Below are positions 7,104-16,628 of a DNA stretch of 64,000 bases, piece after piece. Positions within the stretch are counted from its first letter, which is position 1; each line of letters begins with the position of its first letter. This DNA comes from Bartonella sp. AU16XJBT (GTDB taxonomy: Bacteria; Pseudomonadota; Alphaproteobacteria; Rhizobiales; Rhizobiaceae). The stretch is taken from NCBI RefSeq assembly GCF_028618665.1, contig NZ_JAQITF010000008.1, forward strand, positions 1 through 64,000, read 5' to 3'. The position numbers were made by a program, and so were the translations under genes. The notes under the pieces are model-generated. The model did not search any database and was not told the DNA's origin. It saw only the letters and a program-made list of their open reading frames with translations.

Positions 7104-9989
7104 GTGAAGAGTTTGCGTAAAATAATTAACATCATTTTCATTATCATCGTTAGTTTTTTTGTCCATCTTACATCAGCACACGCTATTGAGCCCGTTAAGA
7201 TTTCTTCTCAGGATGCTGCACTTGATCTCTCAAAAGCAATTGAAATTCATCATACAAATAACTCTATTTTTCAAACAAGTACAGCGCCAGGACCAGATGG
7301 TATTGTATGGCGTATTGAAGTGCAGGCAAAAAGTGAAAAATTCTCGGGAAACTGGGCGGTTTTTTCTCTCGCAAATCCAACAGATGAGCAAGTCGATCGT
7401 CTCATCGTTGCACCCCATTACCGCATGACGCATTCTGGATTTTTTTGGCCAGACCTTGGATCAGAACGGATTCAATCTATAACACCAAGTGAAGGTTTTT
7501 CTCTCGATCGTCAACCTAGTACAAACTCTGATATCTTTCATATTACTCTCAATCCCGGTGCTGTTGTTACATTTGTGGCCGAACTTAACTCTGAAAATCT
7601 ACCACAAATCTATTTATGGCAACCTGAAGCTTATAAGGATGCCATTAATTCTTATACGCTTTATCATGGTATTCTTCTTGGAATATCAGGTCTCTTAGCA
7701 CTTTTGTTAACCGTTCTCTTCGTTGTCCGTGGGACAGGGCTGTTTCCTGCAACAGCTGCTGTCGCTTGGGCCGTGCTTTTTTATATTGGTATTGACTTCA
7801 ACTTTTTAAATAAATTCTTTGCAGTTACACTCACAACACAACCAATCTGGCGTGCGGGTACAGAAGTAGCACTTGCCGCAACACTCTTCATTTTCCTTTT
7901 TACCTACCTCAATCTTAATCGCTGGCATTATCATTTTAGTTATGGTGCTATCGTTTGGATTATTGCCTTTTGCAGTTTAGGAGCCTTTGCTATTTATGAT
8001 CCAATCAGAGCAGCGGGAATTGCCCGTCTATCATTTGGCCTTACCGCTGTGCTGGGTATACTATTCATCATCTATTTTTCAATCCGAAGTTATGACCGCG
8101 CCATTATGCTTATCCCAACATGGTTGCTTATTAGCTTTTGGTGTGTGGGGGCCTATGCCTGCATAGCAGGACATTTAAACAATGATATTATCCAGCCAGC
8201 ATTAGCGGGAGGATTAGTGCTCATTGTTCTTCTCATTAGCTTTACTGTCCTGCAACAAACTTTTTCTAATGACGCTTTCCATGAAGGAATATTTTCTGAC
8301 CTTGAACAACAAGTCCTCGCAGCAAAAGGAGCTGGAAATATTATTTGGGATTGGAATATTGAGCGTGACCGTATTGTTGTTCATCCAAACATGAAAACCC
8401 TTTTTGGTACTGAAATACACAACCTCAATGGGACTATGCGCAACTGGATTTCAGCCTTGCACTACGATGATCGAGAACGCTTTCAAGCCGTGTTGGATAT
8501 CATTCTTAAAAATAAAAAAGGGCGTATTGATCAAATTTTTCGGCTTTCTTCCGGTGGTGGTTATTATCATTGGTTTTCTCTTCGTGCACGTCCAGCTATG
8601 CAAAAAGATGGGAAAATCACACGTGTCATTGGAACTATTGTCAATATTACTAACCATAAAAAATCTGAAGAACGCTTATTGCATGATGCAATCCATGACA
8701 GCTTAACTGGCCTTCCTAACCAACAAATTTTCTTTGATAGACTACAAAATTATACCTCTTTGGCGAAAGCAAATATTAAAATTAGACCGACCGTCTTTAT
8801 GATTGATTTTGACAATTTTCGCCAAATTAATCGCAAATTAGGTATAGCCGTTGGGGATACTGTACTCCTTATAATCGCCCGTCGTTTAAATCGTCTTATT
8901 AACTTTCAAGATACCTTGTCGCGCCTTTCAGCAGACCGTTTTGCAATCATTTTACTCAGTGAAACTGAACCACAAAAAATTGCAGCATTTGCGGATCATT
9001 TGCACAAAACAATTTCAGCACCTATTTCACTTTCGGAAAATAAAATAATTCTTTCAACGTCTATCGGATTAGTTACATGGAGTGAAAGCCGATCAACAGC
9101 TAAAGATATTTTTAATGATAGTGAATTAGCAATGATTCGTGCAAAACAAATGGGAGGAAATCATATTGAACCTTTTCGTCCTAATTTTCGCACTCTAGGT
9201 CTCGAACAGAATATTCTGGAAAAAGATATTCATTATGCTATAAAGCGTCATGAGATGAAAATTCTCTACCATCCTATTCTTAATTTATCAGACGGACATA
9301 TTATTGGTTTTGAAACCATTGTGGAATGGCATCATCCAACTTATGGAAAATTAAATGTCTCTGATTTCATAAAAATCGTAGAAAATGAACAAATCGTTAT
9401 GGATTTGTCACAATTTATCATCGACAATGCCATTATCGATCTCATGAATGTAGAAGAAAAATTTCCCCAGCAGTCTTTCTTTATTTCAATTAATTTACCA
9501 AGCGCAGAAATGATTCATCCTCGTTTTATCAGTCAACTGCGTGCCGCTCTGCTTCGCCATCCGCTCCACAAAGGGCGCTTGATGATTGAAATATCGGAAT
9601 TTGTCTTAAGAAACAATCCTGAACAATCAGCGCACTTTCTCGAACAAATTAAAACACTTGGAATGAATCTTGCACTCGATAATTTCGGAACAGGTTATTC
9701 GTCACTGACCTATCTCGTCCGTTATCCATTTGATATGGTTAAACTTGATCGTTCACTTATCTCAATCGACTCTCTCAAAAAGAAACTTGTTCTCAAGTCT
9801 ATCATTAATATGGCAACAGATCTTAACTTGCAAATTATCGCAGAAGGTGTTGAAAATGAAAAAGAAGCAATCTTCCTCCGTCAAGAAGGCTGTAAATATG
9901 TTCAAAGCACACTTGTGACGAAACCACTTGCCATAGAAGAATTAATCACTCTCGTTCAAAGCCATTTCCCTTATAAGCCAAAATACTGA
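7104..9989 (+). CDS. Membrane GGDEF-EAL protein with degenerate motifs
   Basis: 961 residues. Order: signal peptide (1-27, ending SAHA), a periplasmic 7TMR-DISM-like region (about 30-185), seven or so membrane segments (about 190-385), a PAS domain (about 405-525, IIWDWNIERD), a GGDEF domain (530-690) and an EAL domain (705-955). The cyclase signature reads SADRF instead of GGDEF, and the inhibitory-site Arg is Asn. The EAL signature reads ETIVEW, and the conserved DDFG is DNFG (LDNFGTGYSSL), losing one metal-binding Asp. The family makes and degrades cyclic di-GMP; here both activities are doubtful, and a receptor or scaffold role is likelier. The start is GTG after GAGAGTGGGAC. The stop codon lies inside the head of a dispersed repeat. 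Confidence 0.88.
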   Translation: MKSLRKIINIIFIIIVSFFVHLTSAHAIEPVKISSQDAALDLSKAIEIHHTNNSIFQTSTAPGPDGIVWRIEVQAKSEKFSGNWAVFSLANPTDEQVDRLIVAPHYRMTHSGFFWPDLGSERIQSITPSEGFSLDRQPSTNSDIFHITLNPGAVVTFVAELNSENLPQIYLWQPEAYKDAINSYTLYHGILLGISGLLALLLTVLFVVRGTGLFPATAAVAWAVLFYIGIDFNFLNKFFAVTLTTQPIWRAGTEVALAATLFIFLFTYLNLNRWHYHFSYGAIVWIIAFCSLGAFAIYDPIRAAGIARLSFGLTAVLGILFIIYFSIRSYDRAIMLIPTWLLISFWCVGAYACIAGHLNNDIIQPALAGGLVLIVLLISFTVLQQTFSNDAFHEGIFSDLEQQVLAAKGAGNIIWDWNIERDRIVVHPNMKTLFGTEIHNLNGTMRNWISALHYDDRERFQAVLDIILKNKKGRIDQIFRLSSGGGYYHWFSLRARPAMQKDGKITRVIGTIVNITNHKKSEERLLHDAIHDSLTGLPNQQIFFDRLQNYTSLAKANIKIRPTVFMIDFDNFRQINRKLGIAVGDTVLLIIARRLNRLINFQDTLSRLSADRFAIILLSETEPQKIAAFADHLHKTISAPISLSENKIILSTSIGLVTWSESRSTAKDIFNDSELAMIRAKQMGGNHIEPFRPNFRTLGLEQNILEKDIHYAIKRHEMKILYHPILNLSDGHIIGFETIVEWHHPTYGKLNVSDFIKIVENEQIVMDLSQFIIDNAIIDLMNVEEKFPQQSFFISINLPSAEMIHPRFISQLRAALLRHPLHKGRLMIEISEFVLRNNPEQSAHFLEQIKTLGMNLALDNFGTGYSSLTYLVRYPFDMVKLDRSLISIDSLKKKLVLKSIINMATDLNLQIIAEGVENEKEAIFLRQEGCKYVQSTLVTKPLAIEELITLVQSHFPYKPKY

Positions 9990-10372
9990 TTTATAATGAT
10001 AATTTAGCGTTATTCAACTTGAAATAAAACTCTGAATATTATAAGATTTGCTTATTTCAAAATCTCTTTCATGTTGAATCAATTAAAACCTTTCGCTTGC
10101 ACGTCACAAGTAGGGAGAGCGCAACTGGAGAAAAAACGATTAAAAAAGGGGTAAAAATGCCTCTTATAAAAAGTCTTTAGTGCCAAGAGCTGTCGCAACA
10201 TTGGAGGCTAAAAAATATAAAGATGGTTGCCCGGCTTGTTACTTTACAAGCGTAAAGATAGGAGCTCAATGGATTTGCTGCAATACCACTCACAAGCCGC
10301 CGTCGCGAAATAGGCTTAAACGTACTGAGGGATGTTTCTTTAAAATAAAAACATAAGGGATAGAATAACGTG
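9985..10372 (+). repeat. Dispersed intergenic repeat, copy A
   Basis: It starts at TGATTTATAATGATAA, overlapping the stop codon of the GGDEF-EAL gene. It runs through CATGTTGAATCAA, GCACGTCACAAGTAGGG, GCTGTCGCAACATTGG, CTCAATGG...AATACCA and GCGAAATAGGC, and ends near TTTCTTTAAAATA. The same ordered blocks recur in seven other gaps of this window. No intact reading frame. It fills the gap between this gene and yqgE. Confidence 0.7.
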
Positions 10373-10387
10373 TAAAGTTAAAAAGCT

Positions 10388-10990
10388 CTATGCGTGTCCC
10401 ATTTCAGAAGCAAGATAAGTTGGATCAATCCCCATGCGTGTTAAACTTTTATCATATTTGCAACTTAAATCACTTTCAAAAAGAAAACTAGGTGATGTAG
10501 AACTGATTAACCAACCATTTGTAGAAATTTCCGCCTCAAGTTGCCCCGCTTTCCATCCAGCATAACCTAATGCTACCAGTGCATGTTGCGGGCCTTGTTC
10601 ACAACTGATTGCTTTTAATATATCAATTGTCGCAGTAAAACAGACCTTATCAGCAATAAAAACAGTTTCTTCACAAGCATAATCATCTGAATGAAGGACA
10701 AAACCGCGCGAAGGATCAACAGGACCACCATAGCGAACTGGAAACTGTTTTATTGGTTCAGAAAGATGTTTTTTTTGTCTACTGTCTATGACTCCAAGGT
10801 GAAGCAAAAGCTCTGGAAAATCAATATGATGCAATTGATTGAGAATAATGCCCATCGCACCAGAATCAGAATGCGCGCAAATATAAATAACAGAACGAAT
10901 AAAGCGTTTGTCATTCATCCCAGGCATTGCTATGAGTAATTGTCCACCCAAAAAGCCATTACATTGCTTCATTAATCTGTTATTCTCCAT
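10388..10990 (-). CDS. YqgE/AlgH family protein
   Basis: 200 residues, the usual length for this family (UPF0301, DUF179), whose biochemical function is not established. Family marks are [20 protein letters not shown] near the N-terminus, [24 protein letters not shown], and a [14 protein letters not shown] segment in the C-terminal half. Predicted cytosolic with no signal peptide. Divergent from the DsbD-like exported gene, with 53 bases between the two starts, so the promoters overlap there. ATG at 10990 is used; the internal ATG at residue 7 is a possible alternative. Confidence 0.88.
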   Translation of the reverse strand: MENNRLMKQCNGFLGGQLLIAMPGMNDKRFIRSVIYICAHSDSGAMGIILNQLHHIDFPELLLHLGVIDSRQKKHLSEPIKQFPVRYGGPVDPSRGFVLHSDDYACEETVFIADKVCFTATIDILKAISCEQGPQHALVALGYAGWKAGQLEAEISTNGWLISSTSPSFLFESDLSCKYDKSLTRMGIDPTYLASEMGHA

Positions 10991-11043
10991 AATTTACATG
11001 ATAAAAGTTCGTCCATTTAGTACACTAGGAAAATAAAACTCCA

Positions 11044-11922
11044 ATGAGAAAAAGTAACATATTTACAAATTTACAAAATATCGCAACTTTCTTTTATAAA
11101 AAGCTTGTCGTTACTTTAAGCTTAACACTCATAGTTTTAGAATTACTTAATATTCCTGTAAATGCTCAAACAGAACAAAAACTCCAGCTTTTCTCAACCT
11201 CTTGGTATGAAACAGAGGGTGGCCGTATCCGATTAGCAATCACGGAACCTTCTCTTTCTGGAATGAGAGAAGGCTTTATTGAAATTGTGCTTAAACCAGG
11301 CTGGAAAACGTACTGGCGTAATCCAGGTAATTCAGGAATGGCACCCTTTTTTAATTTCAACCAACAGATTTCATATGAAATCTTTTATCCTATTCCACAG
11401 CTTTTTGAAACAGAAAATGATTGGTCATTAGGCTATAAAGATAAAGTGATATTGCCTTTTAAATTATCTTCTTCAAACAAAAATTTAAGTGGTGCTTTCA
11501 CTCTTGGATTATGCCATAAAATCTGCCTTCCATTGACTGTTAACTTTGATTTTTTACCATCTGCTCTTAAAAACAAATATCTTCCTGCTTCCTTGTTAAA
11601 AAACGCCCAAGATTCTCTGCCACGCATGACGCAAAATGCCCTAAAAATAAGCGCCGAAAAAAATAATAACACCCTCCTTATAAAAATACAAAATAACAAC
11701 AAAAGCACGCCTTGCTCTCTCTTTTTAGATGGAGGAGAAATGCAAATTGGAGCAGCAAAAAAAATCAATGATAATGCAGAATATACACTCTTTAGCGCTC
11801 CACTCTATTTCGTACCAGAGGAAAAAAAACAAAAAATTTTTTATACAGTTTCTTTTAAAGATCACGCCTTAAGTGGAACATTTATAGTCCATACACAATC
11901 ACCCCCTCTTGCTATCCCATGA
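11044..11922 (+). CDS. Exported DsbD-alpha-like (thiol-disulfide) domain protein
   Basis: 292 residues with a long signal peptide (about 1-41, ending IPVNA|Q), so periplasmic. The body matches the N-terminal domain of DsbD seen as a stand-alone protein in Alphaproteobacteria. It has VLKPGWKTYWRNPGNSGMAP, then LGLCHKICLPL with Cys157 and Cys161 spaced CxxxC. In DsbD the paired Cys of this domain pass electrons to periplasmic partners. Neither the membrane domain nor the thioredoxin domain of DsbD is present here, so the electron donor must be encoded elsewhere. Ends 29 bases before the convergent rnhA stop. Confidence 0.8.
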   Translation: MRKSNIFTNLQNIATFFYKKLVVTLSLTLIVLELLNIPVNAQTEQKLQLFSTSWYETEGGRIRLAITEPSLSGMREGFIEIVLKPGWKTYWRNPGNSGMAPFFNFNQQISYEIFYPIPQLFETENDWSLGYKDKVILPFKLSSSNKNLSGAFTLGLCHKICLPLTVNFDFLPSALKNKYLPASLLKNAQDSLPRMTQNALKISAEKNNNTLLIKIQNNNKSTPCSLFLDGGEMQIGAAKKINDNAEYTLFSAPLYFVPEEKKQKIFYTVSFKDHALSGTFIVHTQSPPLAIP

Positions 11923-11950
11923 TAAAAGAGAAAAGATTCTCAAACAGCAA

Positions 11951-12418
11951 TTATGTTGGGAAACGTCCATTTTCGCGATATTGTGCAATTGCTTTGCGCG
12001 CAAGGGCATCAGCTCGTTCATTCTCTGGATGTCCCGCATGCCCTTTTACCCAGTGCCATCTGACTGTATGACAAGAACAAGCAGTCTCAAGAGCTTGCCA
12101 TAACTCCATATTTTTCACAGGACTTTTTGATGCAGTGCGCCAATTATTCTTTTTCCAATCTTCAATCCACTTAGATATACCGTTACGCACATAAACTGAG
12201 TCTGTATAAAGATCGACCAAACAGGACTCTTTAAGTGCCTTTAATGCAAAAATTGCCGCCATGAGTTCCATTTGATTGTTTGTTGTATGAGCATTACCGC
12301 CATAAAGCTCACGTTCATGACCATTCCAGCGTAAAATTGCTCCCCAACCTCCAACTCCAGGGTTTCCTGAGCAAGCACCATCTGTATAAATTTCAACGAC
12401 TTTTTGTTGTCTTGCCAT
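11951..12418 (-). CDS. rnhA: Ribonuclease HI
   Basis: 155 residues, the standard length. Degrades the RNA strand of RNA-DNA hybrids in the cytosol using two metal ions. All catalytic residues are visible: Asp13 in [11 protein letters not shown], Glu51 in NNQMELMAA, Asp73 in YTDSVYV, His127 in VKGHAGH and Asp137 in ENERADALA. Third gene of an ispH-thrB-rnhA run on the minus strand; its ATG lies 5 bases after the thrB stop, which implies co-transcription. RNase HII (rnhB) is also encoded in this window, so the cell has both types. Confidence 0.96.
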   Translation of the reverse strand: MARQQKVVEIYTDGACSGNPGVGGWGAILRWNGHERELYGGNAHTTNNQMELMAAIFALKALKESCLVDLYTDSVYVRNGISKWIEDWKKNNWRTASKSPVKNMELWQALETACSCHTVRWHWVKGHAGHPENERADALARKAIAQYRENGRFPT

Positions 12419-12423
12419 AAAAT

Positions 12424-13383
12424 TTAAAAACCTAATCCACTTAGCGAATTTACGTTACTGAAAAAACAAAGCTTGTGCCAATATTCCCATGGATCTTTTT
12501 TAATAACAAAGCTCTCAGGCGGTGTATTAAACCAATCATAAAGACGTGTGAGTAAAAAACGTAAAGACGCACCACGAGCTAATAAAACAATCTTGTCCAA
12601 TTCTAAAGAGATCAATGGTCGTATTTTTTGATAATTTTCCAATAACTTACGTGCTTTGGTAAGATTATAAGAATGATCAGGTTCAAAGCACCAAGCATTT
12701 AAACAAATCGCTAAATCATAAGAAAAAAAGTCATTACAAGCAAAATAGAAATCTATCACACCAGAAAGACGATGATTCACAAAAAAGACGTTATCATTAA
12801 ATAAATCCGCATGAATAATGCCTGTTGGTAAATTGAATGGCCAATTTTCCTGTAAAAAAGCCAATTCCGACTCAATTTTTTGTCCAAACTCTTTTAACAA
12901 TGCATCCTCTGTGGTTTGACAACGTTGCCACAATACCTGCCAATCCATAATAGAAAGCGTATTTTTACGACTGAGTGTAAAATCCTGTCCTGCTAAATGC
13001 AATTGCGCTAACCCCGTCCCTACTTCGCCACAATGACCTATATCGGGCTGACGGATCCACTCTCCTTCTAGAAAGGTGATAATAGCAGCAGGGCGTCCCG
13101 CTAGTTCACCGATCATCATTCCATCATTTTGAATAACGGGTTGTGGACAAGGAATTCCACGCTGTCCTAAATGCTGCATCAAGCAACAAAAAAAAGGTAA
13201 ATCATCTTTTGAAATACGCTTTTCATAAAGTGTTAAAATAAACCGCCCTTGTGTTGTCTCCAGCATAAAATTAGAATTTTCAATCCCCTCCTCTATCCCT
13301 TGATAAGATAAAAGTGACCCTATTGTGTAACGGGTTAAAAACGCTTTTAAATCATTTGGGTGGATATCTGTATAAACGGCCAT
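12424..13383 (-). CDS. thrB: Homoserine kinase, aminoglycoside-phosphotransferase type
   Basis: 319 residues. Phosphorylates homoserine with ATP to give the substrate of ThrC. It belongs to the APH/choline-kinase fold ThrB found in Alphaproteobacteria rather than the GHMP-type enzyme of enterics. Visible marks are the catalytic loop [11 protein letters not shown] (His191, Asp193, Asn198) and the metal-binding Asp211 in GVIDFYFA. Its ATG shares one base with the ispH stop (TAATG), which is tight translational coupling, and rnhA follows at once. The call is supported by the conserved ispH-thrB-rnhA order. Confidence 0.93.
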   Translation of the reverse strand: MAVYTDIHPNDLKAFLTRYTIGSLLSYQGIEEGIENSNFMLETTQGRFILTLYEKRISKDDLPFFCCLMQHLGQRGIPCPQPVIQNDGMMIGELAGRPAAIITFLEGEWIRQPDIGHCGEVGTGLAQLHLAGQDFTLSRKNTLSIMDWQVLWQRCQTTEDALLKEFGQKIESELAFLQENWPFNLPTGIIHADLFNDNVFFVNHRLSGVIDFYFACNDFFSYDLAICLNAWCFEPDHSYNLTKARKLLENYQKIRPLISLELDKIVLLARGASLRFLLTRLYDWFNTPPESFVIKKDPWEYWHKLCFFSNVNSLSGLGF

Positions 13384-14438
13384 TATTCTGCTTTCATTGT
13401 AGACATGTCTGTATTCTCATTTTCATTTTTTGCATTATTTACTTGACCATTCACAAATGCCATATCTTGAGACGTTAAAATGACATCTCGTAATTCGCGA
13501 CTCACCAAAAATCTTTCCGTTTCCACCACTGTTTCAGCTAATTCTATGGTCACATCATAACGCGCACGAAACGCTGAAATAATTTCATCAATAATAATTT
13601 CAGGCGCTGAAGCCCCTGCTGAAAGACTGACAACAGAAAGAGCTTTTAGGTTTTCAAAATTAATTTCATTAGCACGCTGAACTAAAATAGCTTGTCGCGC
13701 ACCAGACTTTTCTGCAACCTCTACCAAACGTCTTGAATTAGAAGAATTTGGCGCTCCAACAATCAAAAACAAATCACTCCCCTTTGCTGCTGCCTTAACC
13801 GCATCTTGTCGATTCGTTGTAGCATAGCAAATTGACTCAGCCGCTGGGGCTGCTAATGTAGGAAAACGTCGTTGTAATACATTAAGAATTCCTGCAGTAT
13901 CTTCAACAGAAAGTGTTGTTTGTGTGACAAATCCTAATTTATCCGGATCACTTGGTTGATAATGCAAAGCATCTTCTATCGTTTCAATAAGCGTCACAGC
14001 CCCCTCTTCAAGCTGTCCCATTGTCCCTATAACCTCAGGATGATCAGCATGACCAATCAATATAACATGACGGCCGTGACGTTGATGCCGTATCGCTTGT
14101 TTATGAACTTTCGAGACCAACGGGCATGTTGCATCGAGATAAAATAAATTATAACGTCGTGCCTCTTCTGAGACAGATTTTGGTACACCATGAGCAGAAA
14201 AAACAACTGGTTGATTGCGATGTTCTTCTGGAATCTCATCAAGTTCTTCAACAAAAACAGCTCCCCTTTGCTGTAATCCCTCAACCACGTAGCGGTTGTG
14301 TACAATTTCATGACGAACATATACGGGCGCACTATATTTTTTTAACGCAAGGAGAACAATCTGGATAGCACGATCAACCCCTGCACAAAATCCACGTGGA
14401 CCACAAAGACGTATCGTTAAAGGGGGAAGTCCAGACAT
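13383..14438 (-). CDS. ispH: 4-hydroxy-3-methylbut-2-enyl diphosphate reductase
   Basis: 351 residues. Last step of the MEP isoprenoid pathway: reduces HMBPP to IPP and DMAPP with an iron-sulfur cluster. The three cluster cysteines are at 18 (GFCAGVDRA), 105 (DATCPLVSK) and 204 (SICYATTNRQ). The substrate-binding pieces HEIVHN and SAHGVP are also present. The ATG follows AAGGATGATTT. It heads the run ispH-thrB-rnhA and shares one base with thrB. Together with dxs and ispE in this window it shows the cell makes isoprenoids by the MEP route. The last 20 or so residues are Asn/Glu-rich and look dispensable. Confidence 0.96.
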   Translation of the reverse strand: MSGLPPLTIRLCGPRGFCAGVDRAIQIVLLALKKYSAPVYVRHEIVHNRYVVEGLQQRGAVFVEELDEIPEEHRNQPVVFSAHGVPKSVSEEARRYNLFYLDATCPLVSKVHKQAIRHQRHGRHVILIGHADHPEVIGTMGQLEEGAVTLIETIEDALHYQPSDPDKLGFVTQTTLSVEDTAGILNVLQRRFPTLAAPAAESICYATTNRQDAVKAAAKGSDLFLIVGAPNSSNSRRLVEVAEKSGARQAILVQRANEINFENLKALSVVSLSAGASAPEIIIDEIISAFRARYDVTIELAETVVETERFLVSRELRDVILTSQDMAFVNGQVNNAKNENENTDMSTMKAE

Positions 14439-14606
14439 AAATCATCCTTAATCGCTATAGCTTTAGTCTCATATTCAAAAAAACGATTATTACATATGAA
14501 TAAGCAATGTAAAAAAACACGCAATATCATCTTTGCATAAGAATACATTCTATAACATTTTTTTGCAGAAAAGCTCTTTTAAAATTTGCTGTTTCATTTT
14601 ATTTGC

Positions 14607-15542
14607 TTAAAGGTCGATAAAATACCAAATAAGAGATTCAATCAAAAGAACTCCAAAGACAGCTGCCAAATAAAGTAACGAAAAGAAAAACGTTTTTTTG
14701 GCCATTAAAATAGTTTCATCATGTGTATTAGCTTTCCACAAACGATAAGCAAAATAAATAAAGATAATGCCTAAAATTGTCGAAAAAATGCCATAAAAAA
14801 TTCCACCAAGACCGGTAAAGCAAGGAGCAACAGCGCATAGTACCATCAAAATAGTATAAAATAAGATCTGTTTTTTTGTTGAGTATTCCCCTCGTACATT
14901 AGGCATCATAGGAATGCCTGCAGCCTCATAATCAAGAGATGAAAAGAGAGAAAGCGCCCAAAAATGAGGAGGAGTCCACATAAAAATGATTAAAAATAAT
15001 AAAAAGCTATCAATACTCACTGTCCCAGTTGTCGCGGCCCATCCAATCATTGGTGGAAAAGCCCCAGAAGCACCACCAATAACAATATTTTGCGGTGTAA
15101 TACGCTTTAACCAAATTGTATAGATAACGACGTAAAAGAAAATCGTAAAAGCAAGAAAAAATGCAGCAAACCAATTAATGAAACTCCCCATAACCAATAC
15201 CGAAAGCAGAGACAAAACCATGCCAAAAATAAATGCCTTTTGGGCGCTGATTTTACCCATAGGAATGGGGCGCTTTTTGGTCCGTTCCATCACGGCATCA
15301 ATGTCTGCATCATACCACATATTCAGCGCTCCCGCACCCCCACCACCAGCAGCAATACATAAAATTGCTAAAAAACCATACCACGGATTGATAGAAACAG
15401 GAGATACAACCAAACCGACCAGTGCTGTAAAGACCACAAGTGACATAACACGCGGCTTTAATAATGTGATATAATCACCAATACTGGATTTTGGTGGCGT
15501 TGATTTACCATTCGCAACCGATAACTCTCCTGAAACAGACAT
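14607..15542 (-). CDS. ctaB: Protoheme IX farnesyltransferase
   Basis: 311 residues from the ATG chosen here; a TTG nine bases upstream (15551) would add three residues. Transfers a farnesyl group to protoheme to give heme O for the terminal oxidases. An integral inner-membrane UbiA-family protein with about eight to nine hydrophobic segments. The prenyl-diphosphate/Mg motif is NMWYDADIDAVMERTKKRP (NxxxDxxxD). A second conserved loop, YTIWLKRITPQNIVIGGASGA, is present. In many relatives the gene sits among cytochrome oxidase genes; here it stands alone after ispH, with 170 noncoding bases between. Confidence 0.93.
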   Translation of the reverse strand: MSVSGELSVANGKSTPPKSSIGDYITLLKPRVMSLVVFTALVGLVVSPVSINPWYGFLAILCIAAGGGGAGALNMWYDADIDAVMERTKKRPIPMGKISAQKAFIFGMVLSLLSVLVMGSFINWFAAFFLAFTIFFYVVIYTIWLKRITPQNIVIGGASGAFPPMIGWAATTGTVSIDSFLLFLIIFMWTPPHFWALSLFSSLDYEAAGIPMMPNVRGEYSTKKQILFYTILMVLCAVAPCFTGLGGIFYGIFSTILGIIFIYFAYRLWKANTHDETILMAKKTFFFSLLYLAAVFGVLLIESLIWYFIDL

Positions 15543-15894
15543 TCCACACAAAACCCTTTTCCATTTCTGTCATTCACAAATAAATATTATCTGGCAAACA
15601 TTATTTGGCAAATAATATCCAACGTATGGGAATGCTCCATTAAGACCAATCATATTTTTGAGAAAATATGGCATACCCTTTTTGTACGTATCCTCTAAAA
15701 ATAGGTAAAAATATCTGCAACAAAAATGCATTTTTCAATCAACATTTTCTCTTAATATTACAAATGTATCATAAAAGTGTATTCTACCAAACATCATAAA
15801 GCCATGCTGAAAATTTATTCCCTATAAAATGCTCTTTCTTCTCATTTTCCTTTATTTCTTGCATAGGGATGAATATATTTTGTAAATATGGGTT
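15543..15894. other. Intergenic region between divergent ctaB and ialB-like genes
   Basis: About 390 AT-rich bases up to the chosen start of the next gene. Promoters for both divergent genes must lie here. No structured element or frame is recognised. Confidence 0.5.
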
Positions 15895-15930
15895 TTGTGT
15901 TATAGTTTTTATGTGGGGAATTCATTTTTT

Positions 15931-16518
15931 ATGCAAATCTATGCAGGGTTGTGTGTGTTGAATCGGATAGGATGTTCTGTGATACTTTATAAATTACTCA
16001 AAAAAGCTTTTTTTATTGGTGCTGTTCTTCACACATTTTATAGTAGTTCTATCAACCATGCTTTTGCACAAACACCTTATGCGCAAAATGTCCCTGCCCC
16101 ACAAACCTATGGTGCATGGACAAAAGTTTGTACTCTACCACCAGGGACACCTAATATGCAATGTGAAGTTGTACAAAACGTCCATACACAAGATCGTCAT
16201 GATATTACCTTGCGCGTTACATTTTATAAACTTCCTCAAAAGCAAGGTGCTTTAATGCGTGTTTTTGTTCCGATTCGCGTTGAGTTACGTCCTGGCGTCG
16301 GAATTAAAATTGACAATAAAAATATGGGCAGAATGGAATATCGTCGTTGTCTTGGTGATAATTGTGTTGCTGAAGCTTTTCTTAAAGAAGACGTATTACA
16401 ACTCTTTTTAAAAGGGAAAATGGCAACCTATTTTATCTTTACGACCCCGGAGCAAGGAATTGGAGGTCTCGTTGACCTTGATGGCCTTGGCGATGCCTAT
16501 GCAACTTTACCCACATGA
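15931..16518 (+). CDS. Invasion-associated locus B (IalB) family exported protein
   Basis: 195 residues from the ATG at 15931, which lies behind GTGGGGAATTC; the frame is open upstream to a TTG at 15895. A hydrophobic signal region ends in SINHAFA|QTPY. The mature part has the IalB pattern: TYGAWTKVC near its start, a Cys-containing MQCEVVQ, FVPIRVELRPGVGIKID, YRRCLGDNCVAEAFL and a Gly-rich end. IalB of Bartonella is linked to erythrocyte invasion, but the family is broad in Alphaproteobacteria and has several paralogues per genome. This is therefore a family call, not a claim that it is the invasion factor itself. The four or so Cys suggest disulfides in the periplasm or outer membrane. Confidence 0.85.
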   Translation: MQIYAGLCVLNRIGCSVILYKLLKKAFFIGAVLHTFYSSSINHAFAQTPYAQNVPAPQTYGAWTKVCTLPPGTPNMQCEVVQNVHTQDRHDITLRVTFYKLPQKQGALMRVFVPIRVELRPGVGIKIDNKNMGRMEYRRCLGDNCVAEAFLKEDVLQLFLKGKMATYFIFTTPEQGIGGLVDLDGLGDAYATLPT

Positions 16519-16628
16519 ATGAAATCAACGCACATTGGATGATTAAAATCTCATTATATATTTTAAGAGCTTCTTAAGCTAGATCAATGAAAATCTTCTA
16601 AGCCCCCAATAAAAATAGGATAATTCTT

